Assembly (NCBI GenBank): GCA_963702695.1
Contig: CAVPDS010000008.1
Location: 124,001-188,000, forward strand
DNA from: VAZQ01 sp963702695
GTDB taxonomy: Bacteria > Pseudomonadota > Alphaproteobacteria > Rhizobiales > Xanthobacteraceae
DNA: 64,000 nucleotides
Reading direction: 5' to 3'
Under the pieces are notes generated by a model that was not told the origin of the DNA, searched no databases, and saw only the letters and a program-made list of their open reading frames with translations. Shown piece by piece: positions 16,847-25,460 of this stretch. Made by a program: the position numbers and the translations under genes. How positions within the stretch are numbered: the first letter of the stretch is position 1; each line of letters begins with the position of its first letter.

Positions 16847-17073
16847 AGCATGATGATCCCGAAAAGTTGCAGACTTTTCGGATCGGATCATGCGACCAAT
16901 CAAAGAGCATGATCCCGAAAAGTTGCAGACTTTTCGGATCGGATCATGCGACCAATCAAAGAGCATGATCCCGAAAAGTTGCAGACTTTTCGGATCGGAT
17001 CATGCGACCAATCAAAGAGCATGATCCCGAAAAGTTGCAGACTTTTCGGATCGGATCATGCGACCAATCAAAG
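16847..17073. repeat. Tandem array of four 56-bp palindromic units
   Basis: Four consecutive copies at 16847-16905, 16906-16961, 16962-17017 and 17018-17073. Copies 2-4 are identical 56-mers; copy 1 has a 3-base insertion (atgatgatcc). Each unit is itself an inverted repeat: catgatcc-cgaaaagt pairs with acttttcg-gatcggatcatg. Single diverged relatives occur at about 30569-30622 and 54805-54845. The unit contains short open frames, but they follow the repeat and are not genes. Confidence 0.95.
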
Positions 17074-17162
17074 AGCAGCGGAGCAAGAATTCCTCAATCT
17101 GAAGCGATCTTGCTCCAGCCCTGCTCCGCTCATTCCCGCGCAAGCAAGTCGAGCCTAACTCT

Positions 17163-17723
17163 TCAACGCTCCCAGCTCACCAGCGTCACCTCGCGCGCGG
17201 CGTCGAGCACGCGCTGCCTGCCGGGCTTGAGTCCGTGACTCGCGAGCACGTCTTCCGGTGTGCGGTCCGGGCCGACCGCGGGGAATACCGGGCGCCCGCC
17301 CGGGAGGCGGACATGGGCGGCGCGGGTGAGGTGGAAGGCGTCATAGCCGATCGTGAGGAAGAGTTCGTTGGGCTCCGGCCCGCCGATCACGGCGATCATG
17401 CCCTCCGGCGCGCCGAGTTCCGCCAGTGCCTGATCGAGGGAAGCGCCCTGCGGATTCCACAACAGCGATTTCGGATGCGCGGGATCGGGTGCGAGCGCTG
17501 CAATCCGCCGGGTCAGCACCAGCCGGTGGCGCAGCTTGGCGCGCGCGCCGCCCTCGTGCGAATGCTGGCCGTGCACCACGACAGCCGCGTGTTCGAGGCG
17601 GCCATGGAAGAACTTCTGGTCGGCCTCGACCTTGAGCGCCTCCGGGATCTGGCGGTTCGCGTCCGCCAGCATGCCATCCTCGGAAATGATGGCGTAGCCT
17701 TCGATGCGCCTTCGCTCGGGCAT
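17163..17723 (-). CDS. Dihydrofolate reductase-like protein
   Basis: A 186-residue cytoplasmic protein that resembles the RibD C-terminal / dihydrofolate reductase fold. It begins with an EGYAIISEDGMLAD strand as in DHFR-like proteins. It has VVVHGQHSHEGG where these enzymes have the Grxt.es loop, and IAVIGGPEPNELFLTIGYDAFHLT, the nucleotide-binding and active-site block. Folate itself is not certain as the substrate. It lies 7 bases downstream of a small membrane-protein gene in the same direction, so the two are probably co-transcribed. Confidence 0.7.
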   Translation of the reverse strand: MPERRRIEGYAIISEDGMLADANRQIPEALKVEADQKFFHGRLEHAAVVVHGQHSHEGGARAKLRHRLVLTRRIAALAPDPAHPKSLLWNPQGASLDQALAELGAPEGMIAVIGGPEPNELFLTIGYDAFHLTRAAHVRLPGGRPVFPAVGPDRTPEDVLASHGLKPGRQRVLDAAREVTLVSWER

Positions 17724-17730
17724 GGCGGCC

Positions 17731-17892
17731 TTAGAACACGGCCAGATAGCGCAGCAGCGACAGCACGCCGATGACAATGACCACGACTTGCACGATCTGC
17801 TTGGCGCGGCCGTCGAGCGGCAACATGTTCACGAGATAAAGAACGAGAATAACCACCAGGAAGGTGATCAGAACACTGATGAGCATCGACAT
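17731..17892 (-). CDS. Small Thivi_2564-type membrane protein
   Basis: A 53-residue protein, MSMLISVLITFLVVILVLYL at the N-terminus, with a second hydrophobic segment (QIVQVVVIVIGVLSLLRYL) near the C-terminus and a short polar turn, LPLDGRAKQ, between them. This pattern, including the NMLPLDGRA motif, is that of the small conserved Thivi_2564 family of two-helix inner-membrane proteins, whose function is unknown. An in-frame second ATG lies two codons downstream (17884-17886). The gene precedes the DHFR-like gene by 7 bases. Confidence 0.75.
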   Translation of the reverse strand: MSMLISVLITFLVVILVLYLVNMLPLDGRAKQIVQVVVIVIGVLSLLRYLAVF

Positions 17893-18087
17893 CGGCGGCT
17901 ATCCTTTCGCGGCCATGGCAAAGCTCGGACACTGTACGGATTTTTGACCGCGTTGCCATCCGGCCGCAGAAGCAAATCCCCCGCGACAAGGGCGAGATCG
18001 CAGCATCGCGCGGCCGCGAGATCAAGTCGCGCGCCAATCAGATAGTGCGCATCTGCGTCGTGGGGCGACCGGATGAAATTTGTTGCG

Positions 18088-18120
18088 AAAAACAAACGCG
18101 GCGCCCGTCAGGGCGCCGCG
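18088..18120 (-). terminator. Intrinsic terminator of the dienelactone hydrolase gene
   Basis: A perfect 10-bp stem CGCGGCGCCC / GGGCGCCGCG (18097-18106 and 18111-18120) with a GTCA loop. On the minus strand it is followed by TTTGTTTTT. It lies 25 bases after the hydrolase stop codon. Confidence 0.85.
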
Positions 18121-18144
18121 CTCGCGTTCAGCACTGCGTGCGAT

Positions 18145-19029
18145 TTAAGACAGCACGCCGTATTTCTTGAACCACGCCGCCATCTTGTTCCAGCCATCCG
18201 TCGCCGCGTCGGCTCGGTAGCTCGGCCGGTAGTCGGCGTGGAAGCCGTGCGGCGCGCCCGGATAGATGTGGAATTCGGCGGTCTTGTGGAGGGCCTTGAG
18301 CTTCTCCTCCATCTCGTGGACCTGCTCCGGCTTGATGCCGGTATCTTCCGCGCCATAGAGGCCGAGCACCGGCTCCTTCACCTCGGAGGCGAGTTCGAGC
18401 GAGGTCTTTCCTCCGGGCGGCGTATCGCCGAGGCTGCCGTAGAACGCGACGCCGGCCTTGAGGTTGGCGTTGTGGGTCGAGTAGTGCCACACGGTGCGGC
18501 CGCCGCGACAGAAGCCCATGATCCCGAGCTTGTTGGTATCGCCCCCCTGCGACTTCGCCCACGCCACCGTCGCGTCGAGATCCGCGAACAGCTCGGCGTC
18601 GGTCTTGGCGTTGACGATCGGCATCAGGTCGGGCTGCTGGGTGATCTTGGTCAGGTCGCCCTTGCGGAAGTAATAGTCCGGCGCGACCGCGAGCGCGCCG
18701 AGCTTGGCGAGCCGGCGGGTGACGTCCCTGATGTATTCCGTCAGGCCGAAGATCTCCATCGAGACCAGGATCACCGGCGGGTTCTGCGCATTGGCCGGCT
18801 TTGCGTAGTAGACCGGCATTTCGCCGCCCTCGACCTTGACCTTGGCATCGCCGGCGGTGAGGCCGTTAGTGTCGGTCTTGATCGCGTCCGCGCGCACCGG
18901 GCCGGCGGCGAGCGTGTAGCCGGCAGCCGCGGCGGCCGACGCCGACATGAAGAAGCCGCGACGCGACAGCGGCGGCACCATGTGAGCAAGCCCGACGATG
19001 TCGTCAGGCAGTTTGGTGTGAGCGTTCAT
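18145..19029 (-). CDS. Tat-exported dienelactone hydrolase family protein
   Basis: A 294-residue alpha/beta hydrolase of the dienelactone hydrolase family, which opens lactone rings of aromatic-degradation intermediates. The nucleophile is Cys174 in GFCRGGR, with Asp229 (GAEDTG) and His261 (PHGFHADY) completing the triad. The N-terminus carries SRRGFFMSASAAAAAGYTLA, a twin-arginine signal, so the protein is predicted to be periplasmic; most dienelactone hydrolases are cytoplasmic. The start has gggagg 6 bases upstream. The substrate is unknown. It is followed by a strong terminator and stands alone. Confidence 0.88.
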   Translation of the reverse strand: MNAHTKLPDDIVGLAHMVPPLSRRGFFMSASAAAAAGYTLAAGPVRADAIKTDTNGLTAGDAKVKVEGGEMPVYYAKPANAQNPPVILVSMEIFGLTEYIRDVTRRLAKLGALAVAPDYYFRKGDLTKITQQPDLMPIVNAKTDAELFADLDATVAWAKSQGGDTNKLGIMGFCRGGRTVWHYSTHNANLKAGVAFYGSLGDTPPGGKTSLELASEVKEPVLGLYGAEDTGIKPEQVHEMEEKLKALHKTAEFHIYPGAPHGFHADYRPSYRADAATDGWNKMAAWFKKYGVLS

Positions 19030-19140
19030 GGCAGTCCTCCCTTGGCATCGAAGGGGCTTGCAACAGGCAAGCCCCGGTAGGTCCGACGTTGAGTTCAGTT
19101 ATAGGCTTCGCGTGTGACGGCTTGTCAACGCCGCCTGGAG

Positions 19141-19716
19141 CTATTCGACGCGATCAAGCTCCTTGACGATGGCGTCGATCACGCGGGCATCCATGGGCTC
19201 GATCTCGGTCGGGAACACGGCGGCGATATGGCCGTCGCGGCCGATCAGATATTTGTGAAAATTCCAGTGCGGCGTCTGGAGCGGCTTCTGCAGCGCCGCC
19301 CACTTGTAGAACGGATGCGGCGAGGGCCCCTTGACGACGGCCTTCGCGGTGAGCGGGAAGGTGACGCCGTATTCGTCATGTGCGGTCTTCATGATGTCGG
19401 CTGGGCCGCCCGGCTCCTGGCCGCCGAAATCGTTTGAGGGCACGCCGACGATCATCAGTCCGCGGTCGTGGTAGCGGGTCCAGAGCTGCTGCAGGCCGGT
19501 ATATTGCGGAGTGTAGCCGCACAGCGAGGCTGTGTTCACGATCAGGATCGGCTTGCCGGCGTAGTCGGCCAGACGGACATTGCCGCCTTCAAGGCCGTCG
19601 AACACAAAGGCATAGGCGGTGATGCGGCTCATGCCGCCCGATTGTGCAAGCGCGGCTGCGGGGGTGGCAAGGGCTCCGGCAGCGAGGGCAAGAAGCTGTC
19701 TGCGATCGGTGATCAT
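19141..19716 (-). CDS. Exported glutathione peroxidase-family protein
   Basis: A 191-residue thiol peroxidase. The active-site block is NTASLCGYTPQYTGL with the peroxidatic Cys66, and the other tetrad residues are Gln100 (NDFGGQEPG) and Trp151/Asn152 (WNFHKYLI). The first 25 residues (ALAAGALATPAAALAQ) form a signal peptide, so it acts in the periplasm. The protein should reduce peroxides with thioredoxin-like donors, as most bacterial members do. It stands alone on the minus strand. Confidence 0.9.
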   Translation of the reverse strand: MITDRRQLLALAAGALATPAAALAQSGGMSRITAYAFVFDGLEGGNVRLADYAGKPILIVNTASLCGYTPQYTGLQQLWTRYHDRGLMIVGVPSNDFGGQEPGGPADIMKTAHDEYGVTFPLTAKAVVKGPSPHPFYKWAALQKPLQTPHWNFHKYLIGRDGHIAAVFPTEIEPMDARVIDAIVKELDRVE

Positions 19717-20142
19717 GTGGCCCTCTCGGATTTGCGCTGGGATTGGGCTTTGCTCTATCATTTTTCCATTGGGCCGCAAAGGTGGCGTCCTGGCCGATCG
19801 GTGCGCCTTGGCCGATGTCGAGCAGAGCGACGACCTCGGCGGATTACTGTAGGCAGCGGCACGCTGCGCGAGAACCCGAACTATATGGGGTCGCCTCGCT
19901 CGGCTTCGCGCCGTCGTGGAGAACATCATGGAGGCGACTGGCGCCGGGTCGCTTCCGACTATGGCGCCGGGAAGTGCAACCTGCGGCGCGGACTGCATGC
20001 GGCCGGCAAGACGGATTTCGACTATTTCCCCTAGAACTCGCGCCGGGCGGGTTCTGGGTGGTAACGGAGCCGCGCTCGGATGCTGCGATGCAACCTTTGG
20101 AGCATGACGCGCGTTGAGCCGCATGTGGCGAGGTGTGGCTTG
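19717..20142. other. Gene-free stretch, no supported feature
   Basis: Open frames here (for example on the plus strand from about 19743) have no recognisable motif, no good start signal and uneven composition. The stretch must hold the promoter of the peroxidase gene. The segment 19860-20030 (cactgcgcgagaacccgaac-like) could be gene debris, but I cannot identify it. Confidence 0.4.
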
Positions 20143-20364
20143 ATGGCAGGTCCGGGCGATTTCCGTAAATTCGCGCAAGTCTGCGTCGAGATGGCGAATG
20201 ATGTCGCCAGCGCCGAGCACCGCACCTGGTTGCTCGACATGGCCATTACCTGGCGCCGGCTGGCCGAGGACGCCGAGCGTTTCGAGCAGATGCTGCGCGA
20301 GGTCGATGAGACTTTCGATCCGCCGCGGCCGCGCGAGCGGCACCCGAGCCGGCGCACCAGCTAG
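20143..20364 (+). CDS. Hypothetical small helical protein
   Basis: A 73-residue soluble protein of unknown function, mostly alpha-helical by composition. It begins MAGPGDFRKFAQVCVEMAND, continues with EHRTWLLDMAITWRRLAED and ends in a Pro/Arg-rich tail. Similar small proteins with an LLxMAxxWrxLAe pattern are common and uncharacterised in Bradyrhizobium-like genomes. The frame is open back to 20080; the ATG at 20143 is chosen because the helical motif begins there. Confidence 0.55.
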   Translation: MAGPGDFRKFAQVCVEMANDVASAEHRTWLLDMAITWRRLAEDAERFEQMLREVDETFDPPRPRERHPSRRTS

Positions 20365-20403
20365 GAGCTGGTCCCGGCCGTCAACGGAACCGGCAGCAAA
20401 CGC

Positions 20404-20670
20404 TTATTGGCCATATTTCTCCAGCACGGCGCGGCAGGCTGGGGCCAACCGCGCGCGGTTTGCCTGGAAGCAGGACAGCACCCGCATCTGGTCAGGAATG
20501 TACTGCCGGCAGAGCCGCTGGGCGTCCGGCCCGCAGGCGGCCTGGTCCTCCGGGGTGCCCTGCATATTAATCAGGGGCAGCGGGACCGGCAGTGGCAGTG
20601 GAAGTTGGGCCAGCGCGACCCCGCTGCCGCCGATCAAGGCCGCAAGCGCAAAAATAAGCTTTCGGATCAT
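20404..20670 (-). CDS. Small secreted Cys-containing protein
   Basis: An 88-residue protein with a clear signal peptide (MIRKLIFALAALIGGSGVALA). A Leu/Pro repeat (QLPLPLPVPLPL) and a mature part with four Cys follow, in the pattern CGPDAQRLC ... VLSCFQ ... APACRAVL. This spacing resembles the Cys-rich repeat proteins of alphaproteobacteria (CxxDxxxLC...CL...C). Function unknown; probably periplasmic. A ggagggg ribosome site precedes the ATG. Confidence 0.75.
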   Translation of the reverse strand: MIRKLIFALAALIGGSGVALAQLPLPLPVPLPLINMQGTPEDQAACGPDAQRLCRQYIPDQMRVLSCFQANRARLAPACRAVLEKYGQ

Positions 20671-20856
20671 CGATTCCCCTCCGCGTGACCGCTCACCGAG
20701 GATAGCATGCCCTCGCAAGTCTTTGGTGCGGCTTGAAAACATCAGGTGAATAATAAAAAGCGAGTTCCAACGAGTTCCAGGGCGCGGCGCGCGAGGGCGG
20801 AACCCCGCCCAAACTCGGAGGTTGGTCTGCGGTGACAGTTCAGGAGGAACACCGCG

Positions 20857-21177
20857 ATGACTGACTTTCGTGACCCCAACTACCGCGATCCCGATTACCC
20901 GCGAGATCCGACACTCCCGCCCCGCGATATCGCAGCGGGCGGCGGCTGGTCCGGCATGACCTGGGCGTGGATCGCCGGCGTCGCCGTCGTCGTGCTGGTG
21001 CTGGTGTTTGTGTTCAACTCCGGCCCGAACACCAATACCGCGACCGACGCCACCAATCCGCAGTCCACCACGACCGGGATGGGTCAGCGTTCCACCCCTG
21101 CACCAATCCCAGCACCGGCGCCTTCGACCCAGCCTGCGGCCCCGATGAACCAGCCGGCCTCTCCGGCTCCGAAATAA
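20857..21177 (+). CDS. Hypothetical single-pass membrane protein with Pro/Thr-rich tail
   Basis: A 106-residue protein of unknown function. The N-terminus has repeated Arg-Asp-Pro units (DPNYRDPDYPRDPTLPPRD). A single transmembrane helix at about residues 36-53 (WAWIAGVAVVVLVLVFVF) follows, then a low-complexity Asn/Thr/Pro/Ala tail ending in QPASPAPK, probably periplasmic. A caggagg ribosome site precedes the ATG. A strong terminator lies 27 bases after the stop. Confidence 0.7.
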   Translation: MTDFRDPNYRDPDYPRDPTLPPRDIAAGGGWSGMTWAWIAGVAVVVLVLVFVFNSGPNTNTATDATNPQSTTTGMGQRSTPAPIPAPAPSTQPAAPMNQPASPAPK

Positions 21178-21203
21178 ATCTTCATCGTGCATTCTAAAGT
21201 CGC

Positions 21204-21234
21204 AAAAACCCCGGCCTTAAGGCCGGGGTTTTTT
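21204..21234. terminator. Strong intrinsic terminator
   Basis: AAAAACCCCGGCC - TTAA - GGCCGGGGTTTTTT: a 13-bp perfect stem with T- and A-tracts on both sides, able to stop transcription in either direction. It ends the gene at 20857-21177. Confidence 0.93.
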
Positions 21235-21318
21235 GTCGCGAGCCGACGCCTGGACGCAGAACGCCGGATCGGCTCTGATCCGCGACGAACAAAAGCTTCG
21301 GACTCGGGAGACGGATTG

Positions 21319-22266
21319 ATGAACGTGAAAGCATTTGCGTTCGCCATGCTGGCGCTGACCGCCGGCGCTCAGAGCGCCGTGGCGCAAGACATGCTCAAGG
21401 TCTCGGTGCCGCAGCGCGGCTCCTGGGATACCGGCATTTCCGATCTCGGCCAGCAAGCCGGCATCTTCAAGAAGCACGGCCTCGTGCTCGACATTCTCTA
21501 CACCGAGGGCGGCGCGGAATCGCAACAGGCCGTCATCGCCGGCAGCATGGACATCGCGGTCGGCGTGGGCGTCGGCAGCGTCCTCAGCGCGTTTGCGCAT
21601 GGCGCGCCGGTGCGCGTGTTCAGCGGCGAGATGATCGGCTCGCCCAATCAATACTGGTACGTCCCCGTGGCTTCACCGATCCGCAAGATCGAGGACGCGG
21701 CCGGCAAGACCATCGGCTATTCGGTCACCGGATCGTCGAGCCATTCGGCCCTGCTGGAGCTGCTGGCGCAGCACCATGTCACCGCCAAGCCGACGGCGAC
21801 CGGCGGCATGCCCTCGACGCTGACCGCGACCATGACCGGGCAGATCGACGTCGGCTGGGGCTCGGCCCCGTTCGGCGTGGACCTCGTCGACTCCGGCAAG
21901 ATCCGCATCATCGGGCGCGGTAGCGAAATCAAGGCCCTCAATGGGCGTACGGTGCGCTGGAACATCACCAACCTCGACATGCTGACCAAGCGCAAGGACG
22001 TGCTGGTTCGCTTCATGCAGGCCTACCGTGAAAGCATCGACTGGATGTACAGCGATCCCGCCGCCATCAAGAGCTACGCCCAGTTTACCAAGCTTCCCGA
22101 AAGCCAGGTGAAGAGCGTGCGTGATTACATACCGAAGACGGCGGTCGATCCCGACCGGATCGCCGGAATGAACGAGATCATCGATGACTCGGTGAAGCTC
22201 AAGTTCCTGCCGGCGCCTTTGACCGCACAGCAGGTCAAGGACATGGTGCAGATGCAGCCGCGCTAG
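21319..22266 (+). CDS. ABC transporter substrate-binding protein (NitT/TauT-like)
   Basis: A 315-residue periplasmic solute-binding protein with a Sec signal peptide (AFAMLALTAGAQSAVAQ). The fold of the SsuA/TauA/NMT1 type is visible: DLGQQAGIFKKHGLVLDILY, GGAESQQAVIAGSMDIAVG and GKTIGYSVTGSSSHSAL. Such proteins deliver nitrate, sulfonates, pyrimidine precursors or similar small molecules to an ABC permease. No permease or ATPase gene is adjacent, so this is an orphan receptor and its ligand is unknown. Confidence 0.85.
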   Translation: MNVKAFAFAMLALTAGAQSAVAQDMLKVSVPQRGSWDTGISDLGQQAGIFKKHGLVLDILYTEGGAESQQAVIAGSMDIAVGVGVGSVLSAFAHGAPVRVFSGEMIGSPNQYWYVPVASPIRKIEDAAGKTIGYSVTGSSSHSALLELLAQHHVTAKPTATGGMPSTLTATMTGQIDVGWGSAPFGVDLVDSGKIRIIGRGSEIKALNGRTVRWNITNLDMLTKRKDVLVRFMQAYRESIDWMYSDPAAIKSYAQFTKLPESQVKSVRDYIPKTAVDPDRIAGMNEIIDDSVKLKFLPAPLTAQQVKDMVQMQPR

Positions 22267-22453
22267 ACTAGATGCGGGCCACCGCTTATCACTTCGGATT
22301 GCGCCGCAGCGCCGACGGTTACCATCCCGACGCCGTGCAGCAGGTGACGCTCGACGCGGTGGCATCGCGCAGCAAAGCACGGTAGCCTGCGAGTGAGCGA
22401 CGGAAATTTGCACAACGCGCCGCCAAGCGCGCGCAGCGGCTGGGAGGACACCC

Positions 22454-23431
22454 ATGACGATGCTCGCTCGCGCGATCACCGCTGCGCTCTTCGCGACCGG
22501 AAGCTTCGCGATCGTGCCTTCCGCGCTGGCTCAGACCTACCCCAGCCATCCGATCCACCTCGTCGTGCCTTACGCTCCCGGCGGTACCGGTGACATCGTC
22601 GCGCGGCTGATGTCGGACAAACTCAGCGCCGCGCTCGGGCAAACGGTCGTGGTGGAGAATCGTGCCGGCGCCAGCGGCGCGATCGGCTCGCAAGGCGTTG
22701 TGAACGCCGCGCCCGACGGACACACGCTGCTGGTCGGCCAGACCGCCGAGGTCGCGATCAATCATCATTTCTTCAAAGGCCTCGGCTACGACCCCGACCG
22801 CGATCTGCAGCCGATCGCGCTTGCCGCCGTCGTTCCGCTCGCCCTCGTCATCCCCGGCAGCGCGCACTACTCGACGGTGACGGACATGCTCAAGGCGGCG
22901 GGACCGAAGGGGCTTTCGTTTGCGTCTGCCGGCACCGGAACGCCCGGCCACTTCGCTGGCGAACTGCTCAAGCTCCGGACCAACAGCAACTTCACGCACG
23001 TGCCTTACAAAGGTGCGGGACCGGCGCTCAATGACCTGCTCGGCGGTCACGTCGATATGTTCTTCTCCGGCTTCCCGGCCGCGGTGCCGCAGGTCAAGGC
23101 CGGCACGCTGAAGCTCATCGCGGTCTCCTCGGCCAAGCGTTCGACCGCAGCGCCTGATGTGCCGACGGTGGCGGAAGCCACCGGCATCAAGGATTTCGAC
23201 ATCACGCTCTGGGTGGGTTTCTTCGCGCCGCGGGCGACGCCGAAGGCAGTGGTCGCGCGGCTCAACACGGAAATCAACAAAATCCTCGAGCAGCCGGATA
23301 TCCGGCAAAGACTGCGCGACGACGGCGCCGAGGTGATGCCGGGCTCGGTCGATCAGTTCGCTGCCTTCGTGCAGGCCGAGAGCGCCAAATACGTCGCGAT
23401 CATCAAGGACACCGGCGTCACGCCGGATTAG
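22454..23431 (+). CDS. Bug/TctC-family solute-binding protein
   Basis: A 325-residue periplasmic binding protein of the tripartite tricarboxylate transporter (Bug) family, with a signal peptide ending SALAQ. Family blocks include YPSHPIHLVVPYAPGGTGDI, VVENRAGASGAIGSQGV, PDGHTLLVG and HVPYKGAGPALNDLLGGHVD. Members bind carboxylates such as aromatic acids, and many copies occur without TctA/TctB partners, as here. It lies 187 bases after another binding-protein gene and only 5 bases from the convergent RidA-like gene. Confidence 0.92.
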   Translation: MTMLARAITAALFATGSFAIVPSALAQTYPSHPIHLVVPYAPGGTGDIVARLMSDKLSAALGQTVVVENRAGASGAIGSQGVVNAAPDGHTLLVGQTAEVAINHHFFKGLGYDPDRDLQPIALAAVVPLALVIPGSAHYSTVTDMLKAAGPKGLSFASAGTGTPGHFAGELLKLRTNSNFTHVPYKGAGPALNDLLGGHVDMFFSGFPAAVPQVKAGTLKLIAVSSAKRSTAAPDVPTVAEATGIKDFDITLWVGFFAPRATPKAVVARLNTEINKILEQPDIRQRLRDDGAEVMPGSVDQFAAFVQAESAKYVAIIKDTGVTPD

Positions 23432-23436
23432 CGTCC

Positions 23437-23868
23437 TCACGACGGCACATAGCCGATCGCTTCGACTTCGAGGCCGCAATCCATCGGCGTGCGGCCGGCC
23501 TGCATGCGCGTGCGCGCGGGCAGCGTCTCCTGGCTGGTGAAATAGCTCCGATAGATGCGGTCGAATTCTTCCTGCTGGCGCTGGTCCTTGAGCCAGACGA
23601 TCACCTTGAGCAGGCAGTCCATGTTCGATCCGGCCGCCTCGACCAGCTTCTTGAGATGATCCATGACGATGCGGACCTGCCGCTCGAACGGCAGGTCAGG
23701 GAACGGCGGAATCGGCAGGCCGTTGGCGCGCGCATCGCGGAGCTTGGAAGAATATTCTTCGTCGAACGGCGGCAGTCCGGAAATGAAGATCATGTCGCCA
23801 TGGCGCACGCAGAGATTGAAGGGGCCGCCGGTCTCCGGCACGTCGGTCTTGATGACCTGCTTGTTCAT
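23437..23868 (-). CDS. RidA (YjgF/YER057c/UK114) family protein
   Basis: A 143-residue protein of the Rid family. RidA itself hydrolyses reactive enamine/imine intermediates; other subgroups have unknown or aromatic-amine-related roles. The family fold is seen as FNLCVRHGDMIFISG, FERQVRIVMDHLKKLVEAAG, KVIVWLKDQRQ and a C-terminal RTRMQAGRTPMDCGLEVEAIGY. The Arg that contacts carboxylate substrates in RidA is probably one of those in the RTRMQAGR stretch. About 20 extra residues occur after GLPPFDEEY. It converges with the TctC-like gene with 5 bases between stops. Confidence 0.85.
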   Translation of the reverse strand: MNKQVIKTDVPETGGPFNLCVRHGDMIFISGLPPFDEEYSSKLRDARANGLPIPPFPDLPFERQVRIVMDHLKKLVEAAGSNMDCLLKVIVWLKDQRQQEEFDRIYRSYFTSQETLPARTRMQAGRTPMDCGLEVEAIGYVPS

Positions 23869-24202
23869 GCGCGTGTCCTGCGTGGCTGCACGATCGTGCG
23901 GTATCCGACCACGGCGCCTTGGCTGTGTCGACCGCTGCACAGGTTTTGATCATGGGTCGCGCGCGGCCCAATACTTGCGCACGGAACCAAGAACGGGGTT
24001 TGCTTCTTTTAGTCTTTGCGAGGCTCTCCCGCATCAGCGCCGTCAGCTCGCACGGGCAACGCTCGCAAGGCCATTGCCATTGAAAATGTCGGATGGCCGA
24101 CTTTGCAGGTTGCAAGATGCCGTCACCGGAGAGGCCGCGGTCGAGCCCCGCGTTGGAAGAACATCCATTCCGGCTGTTCAAACGACAGAGGGAGAATCCC
24201 CG
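23869..24202. other. Intergenic stretch between divergent genes
   Basis: No gene is supported. It lies between the RidA-like gene and the plus-strand gene at 24203 and should contain both promoters. I see no strong hairpin or repeat in it. Confidence 0.5.
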
Positions 24203-24655
24203 ATGTGCGACTATAGCCTGCACCACGTCGCGACCCGGCCCGCCAAGACCGAAGACAAGCTCGTGACCACGAAATTCACCAATTCCATCACTCGGGGGTT
24301 TACCGCCATCGGCGAGCCCAACGTCGCCGTATGCCTGCTCCCGGGCACTGAGATCGCGTTCATGTCGGACGTGGAGTGCGAACCGATGTTCGGTATCGGA
24401 ATCCTCCCGACCAAGAAAGTCGGCCAGCGGGTCGCCCGCTTCCGACAAGTGAATACCGACCATCCGAATGTTCATCACGATGCGCTCGAATTTCCCGATG
24501 GCCAGGTGGTACTGCTGACTAGGCTGTGTGCGGGTCAGACCGCCAGCGTGTTGCAATTGCCCGCGGCCGGTCACCCCGGCGAAACGGCAGAGCGTGCGGA
24601 AAACGCTGAACCCGCGCGCGTGACGCTCGACGAAGATCGCGACGCTTTCGTCTGA
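24203..24655 (+). CDS. Hypothetical conserved cytoplasmic protein
   Basis: A 150-residue protein of unknown function without a signal peptide or membrane helix. It begins MCDYSLHHVATRPAKTEDKL and contains GTEIAFMSDVECEPMFG, ARFRQVNTDHPNVHHDALEF and VVLLTRLCAGQTASVLQLPA. A ggagaatcccc ribosome site precedes the ATG. Four Cys and several His occur at non-standard spacings. The MCDYSLH start is seen in uncharacterised proteins of this order. Confidence 0.65.
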   Translation: MCDYSLHHVATRPAKTEDKLVTTKFTNSITRGFTAIGEPNVAVCLLPGTEIAFMSDVECEPMFGIGILPTKKVGQRVARFRQVNTDHPNVHHDALEFPDGQVVLLTRLCAGQTASVLQLPAAGHPGETAERAENAEPARVTLDEDRDAFV

Positions 24656-24800
24656 CCAGTCGCCCGCGATCGGCCCGGCGGTTGTTCACTCAGCCGCCGG
24701 TCGATGGCGAGGGGCAGTCGTTTCGTACCCGAATAAGCGCCCGGTCGTCCCGCTTTCGCGAGGACGGCGCGGTATGAGGGATTCCGTGTAAGATCGCCGG

Positions 24801-25295
24801 ATGAGACTCGCGACTGCCATCCTCGCCGCAGCTCTTTGTCTGGCGATCCATCCCGCGCGGGCCGGCACGGCCGACGACGAGTTCCGCCGCGGCCTCGCCG
24901 CGTTCAACACCGGCGATTACAACACCGCACTTCAGGCATGGCGCCCATTAGCGCAGCGGGAAGACCCGCGTTCCGAGGCCGGTATCGGGTTCATGTATCA
25001 CCGCGGCATGGGCGTGAGCGTCGACGACGACCAGGCCGCGTTCTGGCTTGAGCGCGCGGCGGAGCATGGCCAGGCCGAGGGCCAACTCATGCTTGGCATC
25101 CTGTTCTATTATGGACGCGGCGTCCCGCAGAGCTATGTCCGCTCGTATGCGTGGTGCGACCTCGCGGAGAGCGGCGGCAACGCCGATGCCACGCTCTGTC
25201 GTGACGCAGCGCTCGAAGCGATGCCGGATTCCGAGCGCGAGCAGGCGTTTCGTCTGGTGGTCGAACTGCGCGAACGCTACGGCGCGCACCGATAA
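24801..25295 (+). CDS. Exported Sel1-like repeat protein
   Basis: A 164-residue protein with a signal peptide (MRLATAILAAALCLAIHPARA) followed by TPR-related Sel1-like repeats: GDYNTALQAWRPLAQREDPR, AGIGFMYHRGMGVSVDDDQA and GQLMLGILFYYGRGVPQSY. Sel1 repeats mediate protein-protein contacts. It stands alone, so no partner is suggested by context. Confidence 0.85.
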   Translation: MRLATAILAAALCLAIHPARAGTADDEFRRGLAAFNTGDYNTALQAWRPLAQREDPRSEAGIGFMYHRGMGVSVDDDQAAFWLERAAEHGQAEGQLMLGILFYYGRGVPQSYVRSYAWCDLAESGGNADATLCRDAALEAMPDSEREQAFRLVVELRERYGAHR

Positions 25296-25460
25296 CGCAG
25301 ACAATCCCGTCCTCGTTGCGCTGACGTCCACTGCGAAAAACCCCTCGCGGGCGGCTCGCCATTCTGATTTAATACGGTTCTAAGCTTTGCGGGGCGAGGG
25401 AGCCGTGTCGGCGATTTTGTCGCTCGGCCCGGACCCATCGCCCCCGCATGGGAGGCGCTC

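Noticed and set aside
16847..17073. CRISPR-like array
   Set aside because: The units are contiguous identical 56-mers with no variable spacers, and no cas gene is nearby.
18073..19080. A 335-codon plus-strand frame opposite the dienelactone hydrolase
   Set aside because: It covers a terminator and the hydrolase gene, whose triad and Tat signal are clear. The plus-strand product is low-complexity Arg/Gly/Ala.
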